Below, piece by piece: positions 48,816-60,586 of a stretch of 64,000 nt of DNA (the first letter of the stretch is position 1; each line of letters opens with the position of its first letter). Position numbers and translations under genes: made by a program. Below the pieces are notes generated by a model. It was not told where the DNA came from, did no database searches, and was given only the letters and a program-made list of their open reading frames with translations. Source of the DNA: Porites lobata (taxonomy: Eukaryota > Cnidaria > Anthozoa > Scleractinia > Poritidae); assembly GCA_942486035.1 (NCBI GenBank), contig CALNXK010000045.1:754501-818500 (forward strand), in the 5' to 3' direction.

Positions 48816-48819
48816 CCGC

Positions 48820-50386
48820 TGTCACAGCGTTTTGGGCATCCCCGCGTTTTGGGCATCCCCATTCCCATATCCCTAGCGTTTTGGGTATCCCCTTCTTATA
48901 TTACTGCAGCGTTTTGGGCATCCCCCGGTACCCTCCCGGGATGCCCAAATCCCTAGCGTTTTGGGCATCCCCTCCAAAACAATTTGGGATTTCGCGGGAA
49001 AATCGAAAACCTTTTAGAGATGGATTCCGCTAAATATACAAATCTGTTCCGGTATCTTAAAAATAAGGTTTATCCGGAAGGCTTTACAAAGCAGGACAAA
49101 ATAATTCTTAGAAAATTCGCCAAAAAGTTTGAGTATGACTCAAAATTAGAGTCCTTGTTCTACGTGGCCAAGGAGAAGGATGGCACAGCGCTTCGACGTC
49201 TTGTTATCGCCGAGGAAGATAAAGCGAGGGTCTTCGAAGAGTGCCACTCTGCTCCTTTTTCTGGACACGCCGGCCGCGATAACACTCTGAGGAAAATCAA
49301 AGAGCGGTTTTACTGGCCTGACTACTACAAGGACACGATAGAAATGGTTACAGTGTAGTTACAAATGTTATTTATTTGCCAATTGATCGTGTTTTTAAAA
49401 CACCCGCGTTGATAATCGAAAACATACGCTAAATTTCTTCTATTGTCAGTGTTCTTTGAAAGGGTGAGGCATAATTGCATCTTTTGGTAGGTTGTCAAAG
49501 GGCATTGTAAACCGGAGTCCTTCTTATAGATCCCGTTTGTTATTATTTTATGTGAAGCCAAAGATCAGAAGTTATATTTCTGAAGGGTCGAGATGACAGA
49601 TTTTCTGTCAGTTGACCTAAGTGTGGCCTTGAACATCCATTTATGTCACGCCGGCTGTCACGCCCGTGCGCCAAGCACAACATATCTTCTAGTGACCATC
49701 ATTGGAGCGTCCATTTATCATAACTACATAACTACAGGATTTTTTTCTAGACATGCCTTTCCCTTGCACTGCAGGTTTTTTTGGGGGGGAATTGTCACCC
49801 CACCTCCGGTTATTTCTGATGATTTGAGGCCTCTGTAATTGTGTGACAGCCTTTCCTGTATCAAGTAGCGCTGCGGGGTTAAGTCGTACAGGCCTCAAAT
49901 GTCATGAATACTATGAATGCAACACCGCAAAACGCAGTTTTATTCATGTTTACCTTTTGATTCCTTTGTTTAGTATTCTTGTTTGGAAGCAGGCGATCGC
50001 AGCTGCCGGCGATTGCGGCATTGCTCGCTTGTAAACAGTTCTATTAAATAAAATTGAAAGCTTTGCAAACAATGAAGTGTTGTGCATCGATTATGCGGTT
50101 GTAAATTTCAGTTTCATCATGTTTTGAGCCAACGTTTACTGCCTATGGGTTTTTTTCTGCGCAATTAACCCGGCAAAAAGTGTCGGACGATATAATTCTA
50201 ACATGCATCAACACTATTTAGCCGTAAATTCGTGATTAACAATCCCGACTTTTCCCCAGTCTGAAATAATTTAGGCAAAGTCGAAGTGATCAGCGTTTTG
50301 GGCATCCCCCACCGGGGATGCCCAAAACGCTAGGGATATGGGAATGGGGATGCCCAAAACGCGGGGATGCCCAAAACGCTGTGACA
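48820..50386. mobile_element. 1.57-kb TIR element carrying an integrase-like ORF, present only in copy 2
   Basis: About 66 bp at the left end (from TGTCACAGCGTTTTGGGC) is repeated as an exact-looking reverse complement at the right end (to GCCCAAAACGCTGTGACA). The left end holds five copies of GCGTTTTGGGCATCCCC (one with a T for C), and the right end four more, one pair arranged head to head at about 50292-50331. CCGC flanks both sides. Copy 1 is uninterrupted at about 18625 (CCGCGACCCCGCCGCCATAT). The inside holds the ORF at 49020-49358 and about 0.9 kb of non-coding sequence. Confidence 0.85.
49020..49358 (+). CDS. Integrase zinc-binding (H2C2-like) fragment captured in a TIR element
   Basis: 112 codons from ATG at 49020 (the frame is open further 5', but that part reads from the terminal repeats). 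The N-terminal half (YLKNKVYPEGFTKQDKIILR, later DGTALRRLVIAEEDKARVF) and the C-terminal half (ECHSAPFSGHAGRDNTLRKI, then KERFYWPDYYKD) follow the N-terminal domain of Ty3/gypsy integrases and integrase-derived host genes: two His about 7 residues apart, GH.G...T...I..RFYWP. The Cys pair that completes the HHCC knuckle is missing because the frame stops after EMVTV, and there is no catalytic DDE core. It may be the first exon of an integrase-derived gene caught by the transposon; a donor just before the stop (ATG|GTTACA) is weak. It may bind zinc poorly or not at all. Confidence 0.65.
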   Translation: MDSAKYTNLFRYLKNKVYPEGFTKQDKIILRKFAKKFEYDSKLESLFYVAKEKDGTALRRLVIAEEDKARVFEECHSAPFSGHAGRDNTLRKIKERFYWPDYYKDTIEMVTV

Positions 50387-50658
50387 CCGCCACCATATTG
50401 GAAAACGAGAAGAGCCTGGGAACGACGATGCACTCAGAGCGCGTGTCGAGCGCGTGACTATCGGTGATCCGCCCTGGTGATTGGTCTCCGCCAATGTCTC
50501 CGCCACTCCTCGTAAGATTCGTTAGACACTTACTATACATGACTGTACGTACTTTCAGCTGTCTGCTACGGTTTTCCGCTTTGTGATGACTCTCTGGAGG
50601 TAAGCGTTGTTTGTTTTTTCATTTTGGATTTTTTAAAGTTTATTCTTCCATTTGGCAG
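50387..50658 (+). promoter_or_regulatory. Promoter-like segment with candidate first exon and short intron (copy 2)
   Basis: Counterpart of 18590-18966: GCCACCATATTGG near 50387, GATTGG near 50480, donor TCTGGAG|GTAAGCG (exon end 50599), acceptor CCATTTGGCAG ending 50658. The TIR element inserted immediately upstream may have displaced upstream control sequence. Confidence 0.35.
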
Positions 50659-50727
50659 TAAATAGCCTTAAACTATCGATAGGCTTCCTTTTGAGGAACA
50701 TTTCATTTTTAAGGAGTGAAGATCAAA

Positions 50728-50817
50728 ATGGCGTTCACGGAAACATTTTTGCGTTGTTTCTCCGATTTAACTTATCCTCAAGTTATGACAAAGTATCCGG
50801 AACAGAGACCTTCTTAA
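50728..50817 (+). CDS. Small ORF downstream of the candidate first intron (copy 2)
   Basis: 29 codons starting MAFTETFLRC, AAAATGG context. Seven codons longer than the copy-1 version (19042-19110). No domain recognised. Confidence 0.2.
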   Translation: MAFTETFLRCFSDLTYPQVMTKYPEQRPS

Positions 50818-53800
50818 CAGCCGCCGTGTTGGATTCTACAACCCTTATTAAACCTTTATTCAAAAATGTAAAGTAGTGCAAAAGGGATACCTTGAAAAGC
50901 TATATTATGGTCTGTACACAGTATGTGGTCCTCGGTCCGCGACATCATCTTGAACATATCTTACCTGAATCAAAACGGAACGAGCTGAAATACTCCCTGC
51001 AGATAGTTTTTATGTTCCTCTCGGTATTCGTGAAGTGATAAGTTCCAGCTTTTACAGTTTTAAGAATTTTGCTTGTACAGTATAGGGCTTTGCACTATTA
51101 CTTAAAATAGGTTTTGTCACCTAAGACCGCGTGACTCAGACAAACTTTGCATTCTACTCAAAGGCTTTGTATGATGAAAATTGTTCATAAAATTCGCAGG
51201 GAGCGTTTTAAAAATGTTTTTTGAGCTTTATTCCAATATTAAAAGGTACTAAAGGTACTTAAGAAGGCTACTGAAATTGGATCTGTTGCTCTGTCTTAGT
51301 CAGATAGCACTCTAGGCACTGAAACATGACGTGGCTGTGTAATACTCCAAAAACGAAATTGCTAAAGAGAAAATCGAGTTTCTATGTGTTTCTCGCAAGC
51401 CTGTGACAGAATATCTAAGCTGAAAAGCACACTAACATTAACACAAACCGGAAATTTATAACTCTGTTCAGTTGTGCAGCAGGTAGATACCATACAAATC
51501 CGGGACGAATACAGTACTTTATATGCAGTAGTACTATAAAGTAGCGGAACATAAGCACTCGACTAAAAACAAATTGAGAATCCTTTGCCTATAAATTTAA
51601 CCTTACGCACTGTTTCATGAACTGCTTTGAAGCCCTTCTCTCCACACATTTCTTAGTAAAATGTCGTAACATAATTTTACCCATAGTAATGACACCACAT
51701 AAGAAATAAAATCACTAATCTGTACAGTTTTTTCCATGTTTAATGTTGCCTTGGCATGCATTGATTATTTTCAAGATATAGACAGGGCAAAAAACTTCCA
51801 GTCATCCACTCGTCTGAGACGAGTAGGTTTTGGCCTCGGACAACTGAAACTCATAAAGTACTCATCCAACCGGACAAGTAAAATTTATCGTGAGTCAATA
51901 GCTTGCATAGAATAAAGTACTGAAAAGTAACTTGAATTGTCACAGCAGTGCTCCATTCAAATCTTGGGTCCAGCTGGCCCCCGTGGTTTTATTTTTGGTC
52001 GCCAGAACAAGTTACTATTCCAGTCGCCAAAAACTATATTAAAGAATTAATGGAATACAATAAACTAAATGTCTTTTACTTAGGCTCAACAGAAAAAGAA
52101 TGTTCAAGCCTGTAATTTAAAATTACCAGTATTTTGTGAGATCTTAAAACCAACAACTTTCTTTCCAGAGGTTTTCCCCCATTTAACTATCAATGTCCAT
52201 TCTTAAATTCATAGCTTCAGTCGAACAACTCACATACTATGGCAGCGTCTTGAGTCTCTGGTAAGTAATTGTGAAGCGTAATTCATTCATTGCTTAAGCA
52301 TGTGATCGAAAGTCTCCTCCACAAGGAAGAAACGTTACTAATATTTACAGGCAAAGATGTTGATTTGGCGAGAAGTCTGTTTTACAAACAGCCTGACTTC
52401 TGGGGGTGTTTTCAATGCTAATTTATTAGAAGTCAATAAAATACAGCAGAGCGTTAATTTGGGTCGTCATGCCACGGTTTATACAATGGGCTTTAAGTTG
52501 TTTACAAGAAGTTCAAGAAATATTAAAGTGCTGAGATATAGACGATGTTTGTTCTCAATTAACTTTCCGCAAATTTTTATCAGACTATTAAATTTGCGAT
52601 CAAGTGTGCAATCAAGATGGACTAACCATTTGGGCAAACCTTTTGAAAGTTAGAAAAGCCGTTAGCTATGTGTTAGTTTTCTAACAGATAACAGATCATC
52701 GTTAGTGTACGTTTTCTCAAAGAAGGTGACATATCTTGGGGGCCAGGTTGGGAACCAGGCGTGAAAGTTGGTCACCAATAAGTAAAAACTAGTTGCATTG
52801 GTGATCTTTGGACAAGTGCATTTTTATTTTTGATGGTGTGAGAGTGAAAACCGAGAATTACTGTTTGCCACGCTTGTTTTGTCTCATTGAAGATTATAGC
52901 ATGAGATATATTACTCATATTGCCCTTGTTTCGTTTTTAATCAAGGGTTAAACGACAAGATATATTAGACATTAATTTATACCGCTTTTTTCGTCTCATG
53001 ATGGTTTCAATAACGAGATATGTTAACACACACTCTTTATTTGACAAAAATTAACTTTGTTTCTCTGTGCACTTCACCTAATTAGATACGGGCGACATGA
53101 CTCCACATTTCGGGGCGACTTGACTGGTTACCATAACTGTCATAAGGAAGGCTTTCGTTACTTTCAAGGAACCGTCGCTCTAAAGAGGAAGACAAATTTC
53201 TAGTGCAGTCTGCTAGTGTATTGTTAAAACACACAAAACTGCACTACTAAAATAAATAAGTTGGTATATCGAAAAAGCAATGGTACATGTAGACTCGTTC
53301 GTGTTATAAGTGCTGAGCTGAAGGACTGCTCTTCAGTTCTTTGAACAAAATTGGACAAATTGAAATTTTTAGTCTGTAATGAAATGTTTGTAAATTTGTC
53401 AGTTTGTTATCTATCTGTTGGATACACTTTTTTATAACTTTCAACTCCACAAATTTTGTTTTTTTTTCCTGAGAGCTACATGTAGGTTATTGGGAGATAT
53501 ATAGTACCAGAAGTAATCAAAGATTATTAGAGTTTGCTTAGCTTTACTCTCAAAAATGGCATTTTTTCTAAATAATGGAAAAGTTTTGATAACATTTCAT
53601 ATCAAGCGATTGTCAAAATGTGTATGCTCTATTTATCAGTGTGGTAAAGTTGCATGCAAGTCATATCTCTCAAAGTTATGGCCAAAACAAGAATTGTATT
53701 GTACAAAATTTATAGTTATGTGACCCGAAATCCTGAGTTATGTCACCCAAAATTTTACCATGTGTAACACACAGAGAAAAAATGATGAAAAACTTTAAAA

Positions 53801-55129
53801 AAAAATACAAGCATTGATTCAGCCTCATCCATCTCTACCAAAACAAGCTAAAGGGTAAGAATGAATGCAGCTTTCAGTTTGCGCAGCTTTACTGGTAAGT
53901 GTTACTAGTAAGAACACCTACTTTGAGCTTATTCAGTAATAAATATTGTTTATAGATATATAAGTAGTGATAAGTTTACTTCTAAAATAATGAAAGTGCA
54001 AACAGAATCAAGATGAAGTTGTAAATAGGACAAGAAAATTTTTAATGAGACATTGTAACTATTATAAAGGAATGTTGACCTAGAGAATAACTCAATAAAA
54101 TTTTGTAGTCCAGATTTGACAAAATCAGAGAAGAACATCACAGGAATCTTTGTTTTTAAAAAAAAGAGATGCGTGGAGTTGGAAACTAGGTTGTGATAGC
54201 AAGTTTTTATTACCAACGGTTCGCACTCACCTTGAAAGTCCTTGAATTTTAAAATACAAATTCAAACCCTCCTTAAATTTCAATGCCAACTTTATAGTTT
54301 AAAGGGAACTGCAAAGGAAAAGGAGCAAACACAGAAAGACCTTTGGGATGAGATTGCTCATGTTGTGGAAGAACTAAAAAAGACATCGACTCGAGGCTCT
54401 TTTTTGCACTGAATGCAGTCCTTGAAAAATAGGAAATGCATCCTTGAAAGTCCTTAAATTTTTTGTTCAAAAAAGGGTACCAACCCTGATTACCATGTAT
54501 GTGTGCATGTGTGTGAAATATGTAATCTTAAACTGACCAAATCACTTTCTTTTTGGCTTTGATACAACTATTCAGTAAGTCATAAATGCTTGAATGTAGT
54601 AATTTTCTGGTCCACTTGAACCTTCTCTTTGCAATATTATATTTGGAGTCATAACTAATCCTTTTCCATTAAATTCCACATCACAGTTCACTTATGTTTT
54701 GATTCATTAACATTGCTCACGGTTATTCTCTCCATGGGAACATGTGAGCCCAAAAGTGATTTGCTCCCAACATTAGTCAGGTGCTCTCAAACCTCAGCTG
54801 CGTAGAGAATCGCACCAGTAATATGAAGGTTATGGGTCGGATTAAATCCTTTTGGAAAATGTGAAACTTTTGGAATTGCTTAAATATTGTTGGTCTACTC
54901 AATAATAGTTTCTTCAAATGTCATTTTAGAGTGATGGCTAATTTGAAAATGGCATGATTTTTTTAAATTTTAGGTTTGGCCATAATCTACTCTTCTCCTA
55001 TGCTACCAAAGAGTCCAAAACACAGTTGAAGCAGTCAGCATGAGAGGGCTTCATGGTAGAGATCCAGGACTATCCAGTGTTAGTTAACTTCTACTAGCAT
55101 TCTATTGCAAATCCTGCATTCTGATTGGC
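50818..55129. other. Duplicated sequence without recognisable gene; ~460-bp copy-2-specific segment
   Basis: Counterpart of 19111-25149. About 53427-53885 has no match in copy 1 and contains no ORF. The counterpart of 21.9-23.2 kb is deleted near 52812. Confidence 0.4.
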
Positions 55130-56380
55130 TATATTTGACTCTACTAGTTTTGTTGGATTTCAGCACAGCCTTTGACACTGTTAATCACAAGATTTTGCTT
55201 GAAAGGCTGCAGCACGACATTGGCATTTCCGGAGTACCCCTGCAATGATTTAAGTCATACTTGTCTAATAGAAGTCAAAGGATTGCAGTTCAGGGAATGT
55301 TATCTCGGCTTTTTGATCTTGATTGTGGCGTTCCCCAAGGTTCCTGCCGTGGCCCGTTGCTCTACGTCATCTATGCATCAAAGTTGTTCAACATCATTGA
55401 GTGACATCTTCCTGACGCGCACTGCTACGCTGACGATTCTCAGTTATATCTAAGCTTTAGACTAGCGGATGGATTGTCATCTCAGACTGATGCCATTCAA
55501 GGAATGGAAAAATGTATAGAGGACATGCGGCACTAGATGGTTAGCGATCGTCTATTACTGAATGATGAGATGACGGAATTTCTGGTAATTGGCACTTGTC
55601 AACAACTGAGCAAATTCGCACCACTCCCTTTAAGAGTTGGAACAATGGATATAGAACCCGGGAATTGCATAAGAAATCTTGGTGCTTGATTTGATTCAAT
55701 GTTGTCTATGGAAACTCATATCAACAAAGTAAGCAGGATTAGATAATACCTGTCACAAGACTGTCTAGTGACTCTTATCGATGTGTTCGTCATAGGTTGG
55801 CTGGACTATTACAATAGTGTCATGTATGGCCTCCCGCAGTGGCGGATTTCAAAATTACAGGGAATACAGAACCCTACTGCTCGCATTGCTCTTGACCTTA
55901 GTAAATTCTGCCATATAACTCCTGCACTGCGACAACTTAACTGGCTACCTGACGTAAAGAGAATTCAATTCAAGATCCTGCTTCTACCTTTCAAGGCTAT
56001 TCACAGTCTCTCTCCTCCCTACATCAGTGAACTTATATCTGTCAAACCCAAATCTACCTACGGTCTCCGCTCAAACAACAGTATTCTGCTGCCTCCTCCT
56101 ACACAGAAAATGCTGCCTACACTTGGTGCTCGCTTCTTTGCTGCTGCTGCCCCTGTGCTTTGGAGCAAACTGCCTGCTGATATTAGAAATGTTGCTTCCT
56201 ATTAAATAGTTTTAAGAAATCAATCAAGACCTTTCTTTTCAATTAATCACTTTAAATTTTTTTTTTTTTTTACTTTTTCTCCATTCAATATTGTATTTAA
56301 TTTTATATGAAATTTTTGTAAAGCGCTTTCGATCACATCTGGAAAGAGTGCTATAGAAATTTTTAATTTATTATTATTAT
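55130..56380 (+). mobile_element. 5'-truncated, degenerate L2-like LINE (copy 2)
   Basis: Counterpart of 25150-26409: LLDFSTAFDTVNHKILLERL-type block, CGVPQGSCRGPLLYVIYA, CYADDSQLYLSF (here the active site reads YADD), LNWLPDVKRIQFKILLLPFK, GARFFAAAAPVLWSKLP, (TTA)n tail. It keeps the canonical YADD but has its own stops (for example at 55247 and 55534). Confidence 0.85.
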
Positions 56381-57220
56381 TCATTATAACAACCGCCAAA
56401 AATTACGCTAAAAATGTGCGAAAGAATACTTCTAAACCAAATAGTTAAAAGGCTCACTTTTGGTTTCTATCAAATTTCTCAGAGTTTTGGTCCTTGATGA
56501 AATCTTGAGTTTCCTTTTAATGTGATTTAATACCTCTTGTGGTACCAAGTCCAATATGCATTGTCACCTTGCATAACTGGCAGCTATTAAAAACTTATTC
56601 CTGCAGTATATTTGTTTAATAAATTATTATTATCATTATTATGAAATGGAGGTTCAACAAGGAAAAAAGGTAATGAAATTTTTGGTCAGCAGTTGTTTTA
56701 TTGCTTGTTATAAAGCGTGAGGGTTTGAGATCGTGTATAATGTAAGCAGAAGGCATGTGTTGAATTCAGCAATAAAAACAATGCAGCCGAGATTATTTCT
56801 CGTTCTATACTCTGTGTTTGCGTTAGTATAAATTCGGCGTGTTGTCGCGTCTTTTGTCATTTTGCCTGTGTATTTAAGTTCCCCCTAAAGTAACGAAAGC
56901 CGACAACAAAAGTTGTTAAGTTTTGAGGGTCCTGGTCTTTGCAACACTATCCGGTCACTTCGTTCCATGGTCAGATCGTTCCGCAATATGGTAAGAACTT
57001 TTCACGAGTCAAGAGTGTCACTTGTGTGGATAACTCGTTCTTTAAGCCATAAGCCAAACAAGCGCACTTCATATCGAGTTTCAAACTAAAACTGCGGAAC
57101 GATCTGACTAATGAGTGGAGCGAACTGACCATGGAACGAAATAAAACGAACATAGTTAAAAAGAAGGAAAGGAAAGTGTAAGGTTAACTCGTGCAAAAAC
57201 TGAGTTGGTACATGGTATGT

Positions 57221-57515
57221 TTCGCTTCGCAGCCTTTAAATTAATGTTAGCAGCGATGTTTGTACTGGGAGTTCACCTCGAGGAAAATCAAAGAATTGCA
57301 TGCATTACATGCAAAAGTCTACCCTGCGAGCAGAGTCTCCTTCGATCTTCCTAGATAAGTCGGAGGAGACTCTGCTCGCTGGGTAGCGAAAACCGAGTTG
57401 GTACGTGTACATGCTTCGATCCGCAGCCTTTAAATTAATGTTAGCAGTAATATTTGTTTGTACTGGGAGTTCGTTCATCTCGAGGAAAATCAAAGAATTA
57501 CATACCCATCGGAAA
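57221..57515. repeat. Local duplication around a hairpin MITE in copy 2
   Basis: A block containing GCAGCCTTTAAATTAATGTT and CTCGAGGAAAATCAAAGAAT occurs at 57230-57297 and again at 57423-57500. In copy 1 it occurs once (27368-27440). Between the two lies the MITE at 57319-57386. Confidence 0.75.
57319..57386. mobile_element. 68-bp hairpin MITE, same termini as the JmjC-gene MITE
   Basis: CTACCCTGCGAGCAGAG at the left and its complement at the right (CTCTGCTCGCTGGGTAG, one mismatch), with a short GGAGA/TCTCC extension. Same terminal sequence family as 8899-9024 and 37984-38109. Confidence 0.75.
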
Positions 57516-57833
57516 GTAAGGGTTCATCCTGGTTGCCAGTGCTTTGGTTCATCGCCATTTTTCGTCTTCCTTTTACAGTTTAAGCAAAGATTTTAGTAAA
57601 AACGTTCTAAATCCAAAGATTACTAAAAAACTCAGCCTGCAACATAAATTTACGTTGTATACCCTTTTTTGATTGGCTAGTTTGGCTGCTTTCCACCAAT
57701 GAAACTGCGTCAACCTAGACTGCCTTTCCTGTCCCCGGTCGTCCCCGGTGAGTACTTTTCAGAGCTGCTCCCTGATTGGTTCATGTTTTGGGACGTCATA
57801 AGTTGCGCTCGCTTTTAATTCCTTAGCCTGAGT

Positions 57834-57984
57834 ATCAGGCCTTCCTAAGTGGCTAGGGGAGAGGAGATTTGAGATGGGGGAGTGGGGAGGGGGAGAAGAG
57901 AAAGGAAGTTTCTCTCCTTCAGCTCTCTCCTTTTTTGGCTTCCATCTTTCCCCTTTTCCCCAGAAACGCTTGATACTCAGGCTA
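57834..57984. mobile_element. 151-bp MITE with 9-bp target duplication
   Basis: Termini TAGCCTGAGTATCAGGC and complement with a mismatch; exact TTAATTCCT repeats at 57825-57833 and 57985-57993. Purine-rich interior. Mutator-like by target length. Confidence 0.8.
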
Positions 57985-57993
57985 TTAATTCCT

Positions 57994-59831
57994 CGTTTTG
58001 TGCGTTTTGATCGGTTACTGTCATCGAAGAAGTGTCACGTCGTGTCCTGGTGGAGGTTCGTTCTGTAAGCGTCAGCTACCGTTAGTGAACAAGTGTCATG
58101 TACATTCTGAGTGAATCAAGTTTTTTTAGAGATCTGCATAAGAGTAGTTTGTTATTTTCCTTTGACTTATCGGCCATGTAATAATTTAGTTGAATAGTCT
58201 GACAGAACATCTCATACTGCCTCACATGTGTGTTATTTACAGGTATTAACGTTGAGATGGAGAGGTGAGGGACAGTCATAGGTGCCCATAGGTGTAGCAT
58301 TTGGACTCTTCTTCTATCCCCTCTCTGAGGATTTTTTTTTTCCGCAACCAAACTGCGGTTTTTCTTGACACAGAGGGGGATAGTTTACCTAATGTGATCA
58401 ATTTTCAAGTTCCAAGGGTGGGAATTTGGCCAAAAAACAGCTAAAAAATTGAAATGCCACACCTTCTCCTTTACCCCTCTGCCCCTCTATTCAAACATTG
58501 CTACCTGCATTATTGGATAGTATTTTGAATCAAAGTTTTGCTTTTGGTATGCCTTTCACTATGAATTACGGGGGAACCAATTGATAACAACTTGACACTG
58601 TTTCGTGGTTTTCTAAAGAAGGGATTGAAGATAAAATTCACCATCCACCTTTACCTGTAGCTAAGTACAGTTACCAACATCTGATGAGCATAAGAAAAAG
58701 GGAATGCTAAGTCACGATGACAAAAAAGGGAAAGTCAAACTACCACGTGTTTTTTGTGCCTATAGCTTTTGAAAATTGGTAGTCACCATACACTGTTGCA
58801 TATTGTACTGTCAGCATCAGCAGTTGGGAAAGCTGGTACAGAGTATGAATGGTCTGTCGCAAAGGGTCGAATGTCCCCTATGAAAATGGTAGAGGTCTTT
58901 GTCATACCTTCTATTGATCTAGGGAGTAAACTTTTTTTGTAGATATTGGTACCTCTTAACACACTGAAAATTCTAAATTCACAGCCATTGGAGTTGCCAG
59001 AGTGCTTTTTAGGGCCCTTCAAGGGTATCAAGCCTGTCAAGCCAAGCAGTTGAGGAGAAATTAATATATTTGTACCCAACTGGTTATTTTAGAATGATCT
59101 AAAACTAAAATAATATAATTATCACTTAACTGTTATTTTCTGGTGAGGTTCATTGTCATTTTTATGATGTTATGAGAAAGACCCTTCTCATGGACACTTT
59201 CTATAATATTCTCCAGTCTTTTGTTAATTGAGCAAAAGCATATTAGAGGCTTTGGGAACCTATATATGTTCAAGTAAATGCAAAAGAAAAAATACTCTTT
59301 TTAACTAGTTTGACCATTAGATTTAAATGACCAAATGCATCAGTGAGTCTGTAACTTCTGCAGCAGGTTACTGTTAATGTGAAAAAAAGGTTTCCCTGTT
59401 GTTTCCCCCAGTGTTAATAATTAAGGCTAGGTAACAAAGGACATTCTTGAACAAACAAGATTGTATACTGGTTTAACATGAGAATGGTTTTTACTCACAA
59501 AACATATGTACAGCTGATCCCCAAAAGATATACATTCCAGTTACACTGTACCTCATAGCTAAGGAGGAACGTGTGGGGAGGAAGGTGGGTCGAAGAACTT
59601 TGTTGTTCTAAAACTTCAACCCATCAACCTGAAGAGTTTTTTGGCTGTCAATAGATAATCAACATGATCATGGTTAGTGTACTTGACTACAAAACGGCAG
59701 TTTGATTCTTGGGAGTAGCCCAAATCTTCATGTTTATAAATGATTTGCATCATTGAAAATCAAGCAAGAAATGATCAAATACAAAATAATGTTAACTGCA
59801 GAAACACAATGGCAAAAGCACTGTGGGAAAT
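57994..59831. other. No recognisable gene
   Basis: AT-rich, with no domain-bearing ORF on either strand. The minus-strand ORF 58783-59079 has no recognisable motif. Confidence 0.4.
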
Positions 59832-60326
59832 CAGGGGCGTAGCCAGGATTTTTCCAGACGTACGAACATTTTTTCAAATCTGCCTCTCCCCCCTGCCCCC
59901 AACTCCAAATTTGACCAGTAGAAGCAGCCACAAAGACGTAATTAGCTCTCATTTGTCTACTGGGAAGATAGGCCTGGGTGAAAATGACATGTTCACCTTT
60001 TATACCGTCCCGCTTGCTATCTGAGCATATCTTTAAGTATGTCATTTAAGATTCAAATGAAAACTGACTTTTAATTCTGATGTGGGAGAAAAGAGTCTAT
60101 TGTTTTGAAAACCGACTTGCGGAAGTGAAAAAAAAAAACAGTCCATAAGGAAAAATACTCCAAAGAATCAAAAAGAGTTAAACAGAATTGAGACAATTTA
60201 TATTCCTGTTGTTGTTGTTTTAATTTTTACACTTTCTTTTTTAATTATTCTCTTTTTTATTTTATTTTATTTTTTTACCCTTGACTTTTTCAGTTACGCA
60301 CGTGCGTACAGGTAGTTACGCCCCTG
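59832..60326. mobile_element. 495-bp MITE (CAGGGGCGTAGC termini)
   Basis: Left CAGGGGCGTAGCCAGG, right complement CAGGGGCGTAACTACC; target repeat GAAAT on both sides (59827-59831, 60327-60331). No ORF. Confidence 0.75.
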
Positions 60327-60401
60327 GAAATATAGCCCAATCCACAGGATTTCCCTTTAAGCATTAATTTCCTTGTCTAAGAACATATTGCCAGATGTGT
60401 C

Positions 60402-60586
60402 TAACGGCCTGTTTACATGGAGGTGGGAGACCCCAGGTAGGTGAGGTAACCTGCTTAGGTGGGGTAACCCACCTGTCTATATCACCTCTCATTTTAATTT
60501 GATTACGTTTACATGATAGGTGGGGTGACCTGCCACATTTTACCTCACCTACCTGGGGTCCCCCACGTCCATGTAAAAATGCCCTA
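60402..60586. mobile_element. 185-bp hairpin MITE
   Basis: Left TAACGGCCTGTTTACATGGA; right complement TTAGGGCATTTTTACATGGA. Long inner arms around CCCCAGGTAGGTGAGGTAA. TA-containing ends. Confidence 0.7.

Larger units (their letters stand above)
36450..57710 (+). repeat. Segmental duplication, copy 2
   Basis: Direct, collinear copy of 7402-27650. Copy-specific differences: extra segments at about 42885-43695, 43921-44800 (LINE), 48820-50386 (TIR element), 53427-53885 and a small local duplication at 57221-57510. It lacks the three copy-1 elements at 17988, 19411 and 26936 and about 1.3 kb corresponding to 21.9-23.2 kb. Confidence 0.95.

Noticed and set aside
48797..49033. ORF upstream of the integrase-like frame
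   Set aside because: It is a translation of the 17-bp terminal motif (repeating FWASP/LGIP) and the TIR.
7402..57710. Duplication as two unmerged haplotypes of one locus
   Set aside because: Not fully excluded, but the copies lie in one contiguous sequence with an 8.8-kb spacer of different content and many independent insertions; read depth would settle it.
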